Assembly (NCBI GenBank): GCA_003550325.1
Contig: QKWP01000275.1
Span: forward strand, 70,758-134,757
DNA: 64,000 nt
Direction: 5' to 3'
Source: Gigaspora rosea
Taxonomy: Eukaryota > Glomeromycota > Glomeromycetes > Diversisporales > Gigasporaceae
Part shown: one piece after another, positions 11,003 through 20,961 of the stretch
Position numbering within the stretch: position 1 is the first letter of the stretch
Layout of the letters: every line of letters begins with the position of its first letter
Program-made: the position numbers and the translations under genes
Notes under the pieces: model-generated
What the model saw: only the letters and a program-made list of their open reading frames with translations
What the model was told of the DNA's origin: nothing
The model's database searches: none

Positions 11003-11481
11003 GATTCACTGCACAAGCGCAGATATTAAGGGGCCCCAACTCTTTTTTAGTAAATTGTTAGCCTAAGGGCTACTTTATCCTCGTACCAATTGCTGTCCCT
11101 CTGTGTCTCATTCCACTTCGATATATGGATTTTAGCAACAAAGCTATCTGCCATTATTAGGTTCATTCTGATCCTAGCTACCCACCTTCTTTTGGTAGTA
11201 CTGTCATAGATCTTCACTATTACCTCCTAACTCGAGACTTGCCAAACGGGTTTCCATTTTTCTGGTTTCCTGGATTTTACAGTTTAACAATAACACTATT
11301 GCGCCGTAGCTCCTATTCAAGATGGTGGAACCAAAGTAACAGGTTTTTGCAACCCAACTGATCTGAGCCACATGGTTACCGATTACAGACCTATTGTTCA
11401 AAGCGTCAACAGTGGGATTCGAACTGTCAACATGCCATTTGGGGGGTAACACTTTGACAACTTAGCTAAGGCGCCACACCC
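11003..11481 (-). mobile_element. tRNA-derived SINE-like element, family 2, copy 1
   Basis: The minus strand starts GGGTGTGGCGCCTTAGCTAA with an A-box-like TTAGCTAAGTTG. It has a clear B box (GACAGTTCGAATCCCACTG) about 50 nt downstream. A body of about 300 bp follows and is shared with 11706-12680 (+) and 31090-31643 (-). Key shared words are ATAGGTCTGT, GGAGCT and CCGTTTGGCAAG. The tRNA-like head plus conserved body in three copies supports a SINE-like retroposon. The 3' limit is approximate. Confidence 0.6.
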
Positions 11482-11713
11482 TAATTTATTTTTATTATAT
11501 ATAAGGTTTATAGTTTATTTAAAGTAAGATTTCTTATGCAATTTTGTTACCAAGTAAGCATAAGAACATTATTTATTGATATATTTCAGCAACTTAAGCT
11601 TCTAAATACATACATATTTTATTGTTTGTATTATTTTAGCCCGTAAGTATAAGAACATTTAATAATTTTACTAGATAAAAATAGCTACAAAACAAGAATA
11701 TAATAGGTGTGGC

Positions 11714-11883
11714 AGAACCCCGAAATATATATAGATAGGTTAGTACTTATTTTTGAGGTTTTTTATACAGATCTTTTTTATTTATAGTAATTTTTTTGCT
11801 TATTTTTAAGTTTTTTTGCAGATCTTCCCTTTTTTAGTAACTCTATAATTAACCTGACCTATCTATGTATATTTCGGCGTCCT
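11714..11883. mobile_element. AGAACCCCG MITE, copy 1, 8-bp TSD
   Basis: The TIRs are AGAACCCCGAAATATA on the left and, inverted, AGGACGCCGAAATATA on the right. The flanks GGTGTGGC and GGTATAGC match at 6 of 8 positions, an eroded 8-bp TSD. The interior is T-rich with GCTTATTTTT and GCAGATCTT words. It interrupts the tRNA-like head of the SINE, and the empty site is visible in the copy at 31643. Confidence 0.72.
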
Positions 11884-11901
11884 GGTATAGCGACTAAGAG
11901 A

Positions 11902-12081
11902 AGAACTCTAAAATATACATAGATAGGTCAGGTATGAGTTTGCTTAGTTTTGAGGTTTTTTATACAAATTTTTTCTATTTATTAGTAATTTTATTGCTTA
12001 TTTTTGAAGTTTTCCTGCAGATCTTTCCTTTTTTAGTAACCCTATAATTAACCTGACCTATCTATGTATATTTCGGGTCCT
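11902..12081. mobile_element. AGAACCCCG MITE, copy 2, 8-bp TSD
   Basis: Same family as 11714-11883 and only 18 bp away. The TIRs are AGAACTCTAAAATATA on the left and, inverted, AGGACCCGAAATATA on the right. The flanks CTAAGAGA and CTTAGAGA match at 7 of 8 bases. The interior is nearly the same as copy 1 (GAGGTTTTTTATACA, GCAGATCTTTCC, AATTAACCTGACCTATC). Confidence 0.75.
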
Positions 12082-12381
12082 CTTAGAGAAGTTGGTAAGT
12101 TGTCACCCCCGACAAAGTAATTCTGGTCATTGTCGTTAGGATCAGAATAGAATTAGAAGAATTAGGCCAAGTGGCAGGTCTAGGGTTCAAATCCTACTAG
12201 TGATGCTTTTGAAATAATAGACCTGTGTTCTAGTAACTGTTTTCTGTTAATTGGTTGGGTACATTATCTGTAGTTCTTTGTTATCATTTTGTATAGGAGC
12301 TTTCAGGCGAAGTTGTGTCTCGTAATACAGACAAATCCAAGGAATCTAGGAAATAGAAACCTATTTGGCAAGTCCCGAGTA

Positions 12382-12551
12382 CTATAAATTACTGTGTAAA
12401 TACCAGAGTGAGCTATAAACTAAAAATAGCAAAACAGGTTTAAACAGGATTTTTCTACAAATCAGCCAATAAAATTGTAATAAACTTAAAATAGACCCAG
12501 TATAAATCAAGAGGGTACTGATCAAGAGGTATTTTCCAGGGTAATTTATAA
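12382..12551. mobile_element. Small TIR insertion (CTATAAATTAC) in SINE copy 3
   Basis: A 170-bp segment absent from the related copy at 31090-31643. It begins CTATAAATTAC and ends GTAATTTATAA, and the pairing extends imperfectly for about 23 bp. TA flanks both sides. The SINE body reads on across the junction (GAGTA then AGAAGGTAGC, against GAGTAAGGAAGTAGC in the other copy). A TA duplication suggests a Tc1/mariner-type mover. Confidence 0.6.
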
Positions 12552-12815
12552 TAAGAAGGTAGCAAAAATCTTCGATAGCGCTACCAAAACCAGAATATTG
12601 GACCAGAGCCAGAGAACTAGACGTCAACTTCATTGACAAGGCTACCAACCTGACTACCAGAATTGTACCAGAGGAAAAGAACCTATGCTATAAGTAGTAT
12701 TATAGAATGAAGTTCTAATTTTATTACCATTAAATTCTAAAGATTTCTACAATTAAAATGAGCTATAGTTTATTAGAAACAGATTAATAGTTTATTGAAT
12801 AATAATGATTAATAC

Positions 12816-12975
12816 TTGTATAATATACTTTTAAACCTTTATACATTTATACCTTTATACCTTTATACATTTATATCTTTATACCTTTATACTTTTTATT
12901 TTTTTATACTTTTATACTTTTTACTTTTTTACTTTTATATCTTTATACTTTTATACTTTTATACTTTTATACTTT
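12816..12975. repeat. TTTATACC short-motif array
   Basis: About 20 copies of TTTATACC/TTTATACTTT in tandem. The hydrophobic plus-strand frame through it (LYTFISLYLYTF) is a repeat artefact, not a gene. Confidence 0.75.
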
Positions 12976-12984
12976 TACATGAAT

Positions 12985-13345
12985 ATATTTCTAAAAGATA
13001 TATAAACCCTAGCTTTTATCCCTACTCAACTTTAGGATTTGTTCCCTGCAATTCTTTAGTTATAGAAATTCTTTAGGCACAGAAACCTTTAGATAGTCTT
13101 GTAGCAAAATCTTGTAATATACTTAAATAAAATATATCTTTGTCCAACTAAATATACTCCTGTTCTCTAAGTAAAATATATTGAACTGCCACAGTGAGGA
13201 AACATTCCACTTCTACACTGGTTCATATCTTCTTTGACCCTACAAGATCCCTGTCGCCATGTGCTATGTTGCTAGTAGTATATTAAGAAGACTATAACAC
13301 TTGTAACATTTTGGTGCCTTCTGGCAGAAAAGTATTAAAAACTGT
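12985..13345 (+). other. Possible LTR-like promoter/terminator segment
   Basis: Signals on the plus strand in order: TATATAAACCCTAGC, then AATAAAATATATC, a CTGCCACA end about 70 bp later, and TTTTGGTGCCTTCTGGCA at 13310. The last word resembles a retrotransposon primer-binding site. The order (TATA, polyadenylation signal, PBS-like word) is what a 5' LTR would show. No second LTR or gag-pol is seen, so this is weak. Confidence 0.25.
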
Positions 13346-13542
13346 TAAAAATATTAAAAACAGCTAGAACTTTTAGGACCTCCCTCTCCTTCTTCTTCTT
13401 TTTGAAAATTAAAGCAGTCAGAAGCATTATTCAAATATTAAAGAATAGAGACATTAAATTGAATCCTCTTCTTTTTCTTTTCTTGGAAAAGATTATTTCT
13501 TTTATTTATATCTGACTATTATCAAAGAGTAATAGCTTTTGG

Positions 13543-13685
13543 TTTTCCTATCAAATTGAAAGAGATTCATTTAGAAGGGCATACTTGAAGCCTTTTGCTT
13601 TTGTAGCACTGGTATTTTCCTGTTGAATTGAAAAAGTTTCATTCAGAAGAGCATACTTGAAGCCTCTGCTTTTGTAGCACTCTAT
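13543..13685. repeat. Two-unit tandem repeat, 72-bp period
   Basis: Units start at 13543 and 13615. Both carry GCATACTTGAAGCC and GCTTTTGTAGCACT, with around ten differences. Not coding. A diverged third unit may lie just upstream. Confidence 0.65.
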
Positions 13686-13789
13686 TTAGTTATTTAGCTT
13701 ATTGATACAAACTTGAAACTTTATTAATGACTTAACTCAGAAAATTTTACAAAAAAAAATATTATAAAATAAAAAACCTCTTACCCTCT

Positions 13790-14795
13790 TAAAATTTGGT
13801 TCTCACCAAATCTCCAACTCTACAAAATCCCAAATCTACCACATTCTACATCAACTCCACATTCATTTAAACCCAACCCCTCAAATTCAAAATTTATCCA
13901 AACCCTAATATTACCCCAAACCCAATTTCACTAAAATCTGACTATATTAAACCCCAACTTTGCAAATCTAACTTCAAGTACCCACTATATATATGCTATA
14001 ACAAACATTTATTACTTATTATTTACTTGTCTCTTTATTTAAAATATTTTAATTTAATTTAATACATTTATCCAACCCAAATCTATTTCTAATTTCTAAT
14101 CTCTAAACCCAACTATTTTAGAAATCCTATCTTTAAACCCGATCCCCACTACTATACTTATCTACCTTTTCTCTCAACCACGAATCTACCCTTATAACCA
14201 TCTATTCCAAATACTCTATTTCTAATTATCCAAAGCTCCCAAATCTAATCCAACTTTTGAATCCATCTATATCACCCTTTCGAAACCTAATTCTAAGCCC
14301 GTTCTCCACTTCCATCTATTTCTTATTATCCACTTCTTACCTCTAAAATTACCCTAAACCTTTATTCCTTATAACCTACTAAACACCCAAACCCAGTGTT
14401 GTACATTTTGGCTGTCCAAGGCCTTTTTTGGCCTTGTCCATGTCCAAAATGTCCAAGTGTCCAAGATTGTCCAAAGCTTATACAGGCTTTAATTATTATT
14501 AAATTTGTCTAAAAAATATATAATTATATATTTTTTGGGGTGCTGAATACATTCCAGTTAAAATTAAAATAGATTGTCTTAATAAAATTTTAACTAATTT
14601 TACTTTTGTTTAATTGTTCAAGATTGTTTAAAATTGTTCAAACTACTGTTCAAAGCTGTCCCGTGACAACACTGCCCAAACTCTAACCTCTCTTACTTCT
14701 AATTAACTATACTTAAACCTGAATTTATCTTAATAAACTATCACTAATACCCCGCATTTTAATCCAAAACCTAATCTTCTCTACTAATCCTATGA
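13790..14795. other. C-rich, G-poor tract with extreme strand skew
   Basis: Outside the hAT MITE at 14394-14674 this kilobase has many CCC and CCA words and very few G, for example ACCCAACCCCTCAAATTC and CTAATCCAAC. It looks like a degenerated CCMAAATCTAA-type array. No ORF on either strand spans it. Confidence 0.6.
14394..14674. mobile_element. hAT-type MITE (CAGTGTTGT family), 8-bp TSD
   Basis: Starts CAGTGTTGTACATTTTGG and ends GTGACAACACTG. The flanks are CCCAAACC (14386-14393) and CCCAAACT (14675-14682). Subterminal TGTCCAAGATTGTCCAA repeats occur at both ends. The central AAAAAATATATAATTATATA stretch is shared with 24419-24660. An 8-bp TSD with CAGTG ends indicates hAT mobilisation. 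Confidence 0.85.
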
Positions 14796-14799
14796 CCTT

Positions 14800-16640
14800 C
14801 TCCATTATACTATATCAAGCAGATATAATACGATTATAGGATCTCTAGTCACCTTTTTGGAGAATTCCAAGAGGAATAACCAAGTTAGTAAAAGTTCTAC
14901 TGAATTTGGTACACTAGCACCCTTGATTAGAACAAAGATGGTCAAATTCTGAAACTCCAAATACTGATATTCTAGATTCGCCAAAATCCTGATTCCATAC
15001 CTTCGATTTGAAATTTCAATCTTGTTCAAAGTTTTGACTTTTTAAAAAATCCAATTCACTGAACTTAATTCGTAATTTAAAAAAAATATATATAAATAAA
15101 TCGTTATTAATTTTGGCAATCATAGTCAAAAAAAATTTTTGATAATTATCTACTAACCCTTCATGCACAGTGAACCTATCACAAATTCGAATTTTGCAAG
15201 AGTCCACTGATACATCTCCTAATAGTGCTCTACCAGAAAAACCTATACTTATCTTAAGCATTCAGAAGCCCTATTTTCAAAAAAAAGAGATACATTCGTA
15301 CTTGGAATGCTCTACTTTATATTTTGTAGAAGCAATCCCAAAGTTCTAAGCCCAGTAAACAGCTTAAGAAAAAGAGCTAGATGCTCTATCCAAAGAAGCT
15401 TGCCTGCATCCCACTTTCAAGCTACTAAGAATCTGACCCTCAGCCTAAATAGCATTATTCAAAAGACATTGCCCTTATGTTCTAATCCTGGAACAACAAA
15501 CGCAAAAAAAGAAAAAATTAATTAAAAAAATAATAAAAATAATAATAGAAATAATAATAATCAGTACTTATCTATTGGACGTTAGATCACGATCCAATAA
15601 GCCATGATGACTGATTATCTCACCGTACTGATCATCTTATTTGAAATTACTACGATCATACTGATCATACCAAATGCCTAGATCATTTTATCCATATTGG
15701 TTAATCATTCGCTACTGTGTATATATATTAAAAAAAAAATCAAACTATACTTATGAACAGCTAGTACTAGTCCAAAAAGAAAGAGTCTACATAGACTATA
15801 AACCAGGTGCCAAGCTCCAGACTTAAGACCTGATGAGGAAAATCAGTCAAGTCCCAACAAAGAATCTATGCCAAGTACCAAAGCCGACGAAACAAGACCA
15901 ATGGAGAAAAGATCCTGAAAAGAGTTGATCAAAAGTTCGAAACCAAGTTGTCCAACCCAGGATTAGTACCATACCCAAATCGAAAAAATTATACATACGG
16001 CAACCCACGGTAACTTGTCAATAGGGCACCACCCTAGTAATGAGGCACCAGCCCAAGACCCCAAAGAGAAAGATAAGATCCAGTGAAGATAAACTGAGCC
16101 CAAATTCCACCAGAAATTAGTCAAATTATTTTTTTTTTTAAAAAAAAAAGAGAAGATAAATATAAAAATATATAGTACATAAAATAAAAACATACGTTAA
16201 AATACAACCCACCCCTAAATAAACAAGGCTTACTACTCAAAGCACTAGAACCCCGAAGTGATAATCACAGGTCGTAAATAACAAGCTCTACTAACGAAGA
16301 AAAAGATATAATAGTCTATGAGCTTTATCTCTAAACAATAAGTGATAAACTTTAAACCGGTTAGCAAGTAGTCTATGAGCTCTACCTCTAAATAATGGTG
16401 CTGTCTTATGGGTTCCCGGCTGTATTCTTCTTTAATCGTTGCAATTTTTATTAAAATTTTTATAAGAGGTTTTGGGATTTTGTTGGTACAAGTGATCGTT
16501 AGAAAAAGTTGTCAAAAATAGATGTAAACTAATTTTTTTTAATTTTCTTTCTTTTTTTTTAAATCTTTTTTTTGAAATTTTACTTTTTTATTTTTTTTTA
16601 CTTTTTTTTATTTTTTTAGAATTAGACTATTACTAGTCAA
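14800..16640. other. Unassigned mixed-composition region, probably old retroelement debris
   Basis: Composition is richer in G+C than the surroundings at 14800-15520 and 15770-16440, with short broken frames. On the minus strand SIGFSGRALLGDVSVDSCK (15255-15195) is protein-like, but I recognise no domain. A direct repeat of TAGTCTATGAGCT sits at 16310 and 16372. TTGGTNCAAGTGATCGTTAG at 16482 recurs at 54974. Confidence 0.35.
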
Positions 16641-16666
16641 TCACAATTTACAAAAGTCATATATAT

Positions 16667-16967
16667 TATATGGGGTTTATAATTTATTGCACCTGCAATA
16701 CATTGCACCCCTTCTATTAATTAAAAATTTTGCCTATGAAACCACCTTTGAGTTCTAATAAAAAATACTCCTCGTGAAATTTTGGCATAAACTATACCCC
16801 TGCTTCATCCCAGGCCTTAACTCTAACCCTAATATTAATTAAATTTTATTTTTTGCTTTGATAAAAATTTCTTTAATTGTTTGTTACACAAAATCGATGA
16901 TCCATATAGTTATAATAGGGGGTGCAATATATTGCACCGTTCAATAAATTATAAATTCCATATTATA
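16667..16967. mobile_element. MITE of the CTAACCC-core family, TTTATAATTTATTG ends
   Basis: The left end TATGGGGTTTATAATTTATT pairs with the inverted right end (TATGGAATTTATAATTTATT). A second inverted pair, GCAATACATTGCACCCC and GGGGTGCAATATATTGC, lies just inside. The core runs TTTTGCCTATGAAACC, CTAATAAAAAATACTCC, GTGAAATTTTGGCATAAAC, CTAACCCTAA. A similar core, with different ends, is at 38340-38675. Confidence 0.75.
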
Positions 16968-16969
16968 TT

Positions 16970-17345
16970 TATTAAATATGATAACTCAAATTTTTTAAAT
17001 TTGATACTCTCTTAAAATTGATATAAAGTTTATCTATTAAGTGTATCAGTTTTGGGAGGTTAGACTATAGTAGCTATCTGATTATTTTTGTTTATTATTA
17101 TTTATTATATATCATACAAATAAATAAAATATCTTGAAAAATCTGCTACCTAAGACTTATTGGTATTTATTAAGGGTGGCAAAGTCGCTCCCATGATCAT
17201 TTTCTAGTTATCTAACAAAAAACTCAGAATTTTATGTCGATCGAATTAACAAATGTGATTGGTCAATTTCCATATCAATACAGTACGTGGCACATTAGAG
17301 TGTGAAATGTCATATGATCTACAAACATTTGTATTTAATTTTAAT
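16970..17345. other. AT-rich intergenic DNA
   Basis: No gene or repeat with definable ends is seen. Confidence 0.45.
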
Positions 17346-17349
17346 AACA

Positions 17350-17640
17350 AAAACATATAAAATTTTATACTGAAATAACTCCTAAACTACTCATGAGATG
17401 CATGCAAAATTATATTATTAGATTCCTTTTAACATTCTTTTAAAGCAATAGAGCCCTTTTTTTATTTTACATATAAGTTAAAGCAAAAACTGATTACTAT
17501 AACATGATTAATTTTATGCAATAAAAAAAAGTGCTCTATTATCTTAAAGAGAACATTAAGAGGAATCAAATAAAGGTATTTTTACTCGTATATCTTTAAT
17601 AATTTAAGAATTATTTCAATTTAAATTTTATATTGATAAT
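17350..17640. mobile_element. Foldback element, about 290 bp
   Basis: GATTCCTTTTAACATTCTTT (17421) and AATAGAGCCCTTTTTTT pair with the inverted AAAAAAAAGTGCTCTATTAT and AACATTAAGAGGAATC (to 17571). Outer arms AAATTTTATACTGAAATAA and their complement extend the pairing to about 17640. No TSD was found. Confidence 0.6.
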
Positions 17641-17766
17641 GATAATGATCGTAATGAATAATTATCTAGCAGTCGGAAATATCGGGTCTCCGGTTGCAGA
17701 TCATGCATATCATCGGAAAAATCTTGATTAGTAAAAATTATTATGTGATCTTCACTATGTTTATAT

Positions 17767-17905
17767 TTGTTATGCTAGTGGCACATCACCCATATTATCG
17801 CTATTGAAGGTGATATAGCACGTACTGTACGTTTTGTATTTGTTATGCTAGTGGCACATCACCCATATTATCGCTATTGAAGGTGATATAAATGGAAATT
17901 TTAAT
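17767..17905. repeat. Direct duplication of a 53-bp segment
   Basis: TTGTTATGCTAGTGGCACAT with the following ATCACCCATATTATCGCTAT and AGGTGATATA occurs at 17767 and again at 17841, about 74 bp apart and almost identical. The tail of the unit recurs at 18570-18608. The adjoining GTACGTAC-rich tract (17908-17995) recurs in shorter form at 20648. Confidence 0.7.
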
Positions 17906-18210
17906 ATAGCACGTACTGTACGTACGTAAGTACGTACATACGTACAAATGTATTACAATGCGATTTACAACTAAATATTGTAGAGAGATAATATCTTGAA
18001 GTATGAGTGCTCGAGAATAAAAACCTGTAAATAAATATTTGAGCTCAAAAACTTGTACGATATTGACCAACCAAATATCAAGATCAGGCTTATTTTGAAA
18101 TTTGATTGGTCAAAATCGCACGAAATTTTGTGGTCAAATATTTACGTATTCTTGGCATCATATAAACTGTACATTAGTCCATAATTATGCTATTGTCCGA
18201 AACACTACAG

Positions 18211-18366
18211 CAGGTTGGCACATTTATCCATTGGGTGAATGGAGAACAACTCCATTGACATTACTCCATTGCTCCATTGAGAATAATTTGCGAATTAGCC
18301 CATTGGTTCCATTGGCTCCATTAGTTGGCAGTTTTTTCAATGTGAGTATATCCATTGACAACCCTG
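18211..18366. mobile_element. Motif-repeat element (CTCCATTGG), perfect 8-bp TSD
   Basis: CACTACAG at 18203-18210 is repeated exactly at 18367-18374. The ends are CAGGTTGGCA on the left and, inverted, CAGGGTTGTCA on the right. The interior is a run of CTCCATTG/CCATTGG words. At 156 bp it is one of the shortest elements of this class here. The small reading frames across it are repeat artefacts. Confidence 0.85.
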
Positions 18367-18374
18367 CACTACAG

Positions 18375-19327
18375 GTAGAGAAATAGTACACCCGATGTCT
18401 GTGTGTTAACAAATTCTAAATTCTGATTGGATAGATAAGGTGTAACATAAAAAAACACACACGCAACAATCAAAACAATAGAAACCAGGTGTAATATAAA
18501 AAAAACAAATCGATTTTATGTTTGTCCGTCGGACTTTTAAATGGTTCCCATTTTCCTAATATGATAGTCATTGAAGGTGATATAAATGGAAATTTTTAAT
18601 ATAGCACGTTCGGGGTATTAACCATAATTATATGTGCAGTAATAATGACATTAGTGTAAGGTTTCATGCGTAAAATTGGTCGACAAAATCGATGAGTCTT
18701 TACTAGTAAATTACTATCAAAAGAAACAATCAAAAAAATCGATTCAATTCATGCATTAACAATTTTGTTTTATGCCAAAAAAATCGGTATAGTATAATCA
18801 AAAGAAGGTGCAGTTTAAAAGTTTAATCAGTCGAGCACTTCATTAGCAGGAATTTTTCTTTTGTATGTTTTTTTTGCAATATGTACTCCAGTCAAAAAAC
18901 GTTGATAATCAAAAATTTAAAACGTAATTGTATAAAAAAGGTTTACTTTATAGATTATATAAAGTTTTGTCATAAATTTTTGATATAGTTTTATTTCTGA
19001 ACCTTTTTAAGAGTTGTCTTTTGTTATCGTTAGGTGTTTTAATCAAAATAGTCATGTGTTTGTTACAAATTGGTTTGATAATCGAAAATTTAAAATTGTT
19101 ATTGTTTAAAAACAGTTTCTTTCGTATTATATGTAAAGTTTATTATAAGTTTTTGTGATAGTATTAGTGCTGAATCTTTTAAGATTCGGTTAAAGAATAT
19201 CGTCGAGTATATTAGGATCTTCATGGGTGAAAAATATCAAATAACAAAATCCGCACATACTAGTAATTTTTATTATAATATCTTATATAGACTTGATTAA
19301 GTAGTAAATGAAATACCTCAACAGCAC
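18375..19327. other. AT-rich intergenic DNA with dispersed repeats
   Basis: Bases 18400-18500 carry GTTAACAAATTCTAAATTCTG, GGTGTAACAT and AACAATCAAAACAAT words that recur inverted at 53940-54045 inside another element. Bases 18900-19150 contain two diverged copies of a GATAATCRAAAATTTAAAA unit, about 180 bp apart. No gene. Confidence 0.45.
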
Positions 19328-19830
19328 CAGGGTAGTGACTGGACTCGTCAACTCGTGACTCAAATAATTCAAATTCGAATCATAAATTTTTTAACCGAGT
19401 ACTCACGAGTTAATTATTAATATATAATGAAAGTTTTAATGACTAATACTTTGCATTAATAAATTTTAGTATGCTGCATAAATAATGTCGTAATTTTAAT
19501 GTAATTATATGTAATTCTTTAAAATTTAATAAATAAACTACATATATAATTTTTTCGATCGCAAATTTTTAATAATAAATAAATTTAACGCAAAACAAAA
19601 GTACTAATGAACGGGAAGAATCCTGTAATAAAGAGAATAGTCAAAACACAATTACCATATGTCCAAAAGTCATCTGAACGCTTGTTTTCAGAAGTTGGAA
19701 ACAATATTACAGTAAAACATACAAACCTTGATCCGGAATTGGTGGGTGAGATTATTTTTAAAAAGGAATATGTATTTACAACTAATGTAAATAAAATACA
19801 CTTGCATTCGTAATTTGTAATTAGATATAT
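19328..19830 (+). mobile_element. hAT element, internally deleted copy keeping the 3' transposase end
   Basis: The left end CAGGGTAGTGACTGGACTCG is followed by subterminal CTCGTGACTC and CACGAGTTAATTATTAATAT, then a 5' leader of about 200 bp. It passes directly into the C-terminal transposase segment at 19607. The leader matches 56760-56880 (CGAGTTAATTATTAA, GTAATTTTAA, TGTAATT words), where the opposite end of the gene survives. The right terminus is not clear. Confidence 0.55.
19607..19812 (+). pseudogene. hAT transposase C-terminal dimerisation fragment
   Basis: Contains SSERLFSEVGNNITVKHTNL and PELVGEIIFKKE. This matches the hAT dimerisation region, whose hallmark is S-x-ERxFS-x-xGN followed by LxPExxEx-xxxxKE. 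A complete hAT transposase is about 600-800 residues; only the last 60 or so remain here, joined to the 5' leader of the element. The ATG at 19607 is probably not a genuine start. The fragment cannot be catalytic, because the RNase H-like DDE core is gone. Confidence 0.75.
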
Positions 19831-19834
19831 TTGT

Positions 19835-20645
19835 TTTTTACAATTACTAAACATAATTGTGATCAATTAAATTGCAAATAATTGCAATTATCATAATTGC
19901 AATTAATTGTAATATTTTTTACACATAAATTTTGCTACTTATTGCTATGATATGTATTTCGAATTTAAAATGTTCTACATACATATATATTTTAATGTAA
20001 TTGTAACCTAAGGCTAAAAAAAGTTCTTTATATTTTTATACGTGTAATTATAACTAAAAAAGTTGATCGTATTACTACAACAAATGCCATTTTACAATCA
20101 TAGCAAAAACTAGATACTAGACCTGTCGTTAAACGACGGGTTTAACATAAAAAATTTTCTATTTCTATTTCATATTAAACTATTGTTACATATTGTCACA
20201 TTATTATTAAATTTTATTATACAAAAAATATATTGCGTCTACATAATATTAATTATACTAATTCATATAAAAAGAAAACAAATTAAATAAGTAAAGCTTT
20301 CGAATGTTTAATTTTAAACAAATTTTTTTCATTTGTTTCATTATTAATTTCTTAATATAGAATGATACAACTTTTTCGCTCGTGAAATCTTTTGATCAAA
20401 TATTAAAAACGCTTGTTCATCAAAGGGAAAAAAATCTTTAATGGATCGAAATCAATATAATTAATGTTTAACTGCACTTAAAATATCCAAGCGATTCACA
20501 TAATCAAATTTTAAATATTGGATAATCATAACAAAAATTGCAATTAATTGATTAATTGTGACTGTGCTACCAATCAATCTATCAATTAATTGAGTTCAAA
20601 ATAATTGCAATTAATTGCCTCTGCAATCAATTATTCGGCAGGCCT
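19835..20645. other. AT-rich DNA with AATTGCAATTA clusters and a small palindrome
   Basis: Two clusters of the self-complementary word AATTGCAATTAATTG lie at 19865-19915 and 20530-20640. The second ends GGCAGGCCTG, which looks like an element terminus. A short perfect hairpin built on CGTCGTTAAACGACG sits at 20119-20141. No gene. Confidence 0.45.
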
Positions 20646-20760
20646 GAATAGCACGTACAGTACGCCGTACATTGTGATTTACAACATAATATTATATAAT
20701 TGTATAGAGATAATATATTCCTTTTCATTTTTTGTACCTCTTTTATACTGTTTTATTAGC

Positions 20761-20768
20761 TATATAAA
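20761..20768 (+). promoter_or_regulatory. TATA-box-like element upstream of the KNH-domain gene
   Basis: TATATAAA lies 194 bp upstream of the predicted ATG at 20962, with pyrimidine-rich sequence (TTTTTTCC) about 15 bp downstream. Such words are common by chance in DNA this AT-rich. Confidence 0.35.
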
Positions 20769-20865
20769 CTCTAGATTTTTTCCTAGCAATTAAAAAAAAA
20801 AATAAACCCCCACACACTAATTATCCTAATACACATAGATACTATCCTTAATTTTATATAACAAC

Positions 20866-20936
20866 CCGTCAATCCTTTCGTTAAACTATTATATATCCGT
20901 CAATCTTTTCAGTAAACTATCATATATCCGTCAATA
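20866..20936 (+). repeat. 31-bp direct repeats in the 5' leader of the KNH-domain gene
   Basis: CCGTCAAT occurs at 20866, 20897 and 20928, exactly 31 bp apart. Two full units (containing GTAAACTATC or GTTAAACTATT) and the start of a third are present. The array lies between the TATA-like word and the ATG, so it could be transcribed leader or a promoter array. Confidence 0.7.
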
Positions 20937-20961
20937 AGCCATTATACATAATCTCCCTAAA

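Larger units (their letters stand above)
11706..12680 (+). mobile_element. tRNA-derived SINE-like element, family 2, copy 3, multiply interrupted
   Basis: The head is split: GGTGTGGC (11706-11713), then a MITE, GACTAAGAG (11892-11900), a second MITE, then AAGTTGGTAAGTTGTC. The B box is in CTAGGGTTCAAATCC. The body matches the copies at 11003 and 31090 (AGACCTGTGTTC, GGCGAAGTTGTG, CTATTTGGCAAGTCC, GTAGCAAAAATCTTCG). Comparison with the 31090 copy shows two more extra segments: about 55 bp inside the tRNA head (12112-12166) and 170 bp at 12382-12551. The copy was evidently a repeated insertion target. Confidence 0.65.

Noticed and set aside
11403..11481. Functional tRNA gene (minus strand)
   Set aside because: The B box is good, but the stems do not pair convincingly and the same head starts longer SINE-like copies elsewhere.
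12816..13076. Hydrophobic 86-codon frame as a membrane protein
   Set aside because: It is a translation of the TTTATACC array.
15016..15261. Minus-strand SIGFSGRALLGDVSVDSCK frame as a retroviral-type protease
   Set aside because: Protein-like, but lacks a clear D-S/T-G motif or any second domain; left unassigned.
18102..18412. Overlapping frames on both strands at the CTCCATTGG block
   Set aside because: They run through a transposable element with a precise 8-bp TSD; the composition is repeat-driven.
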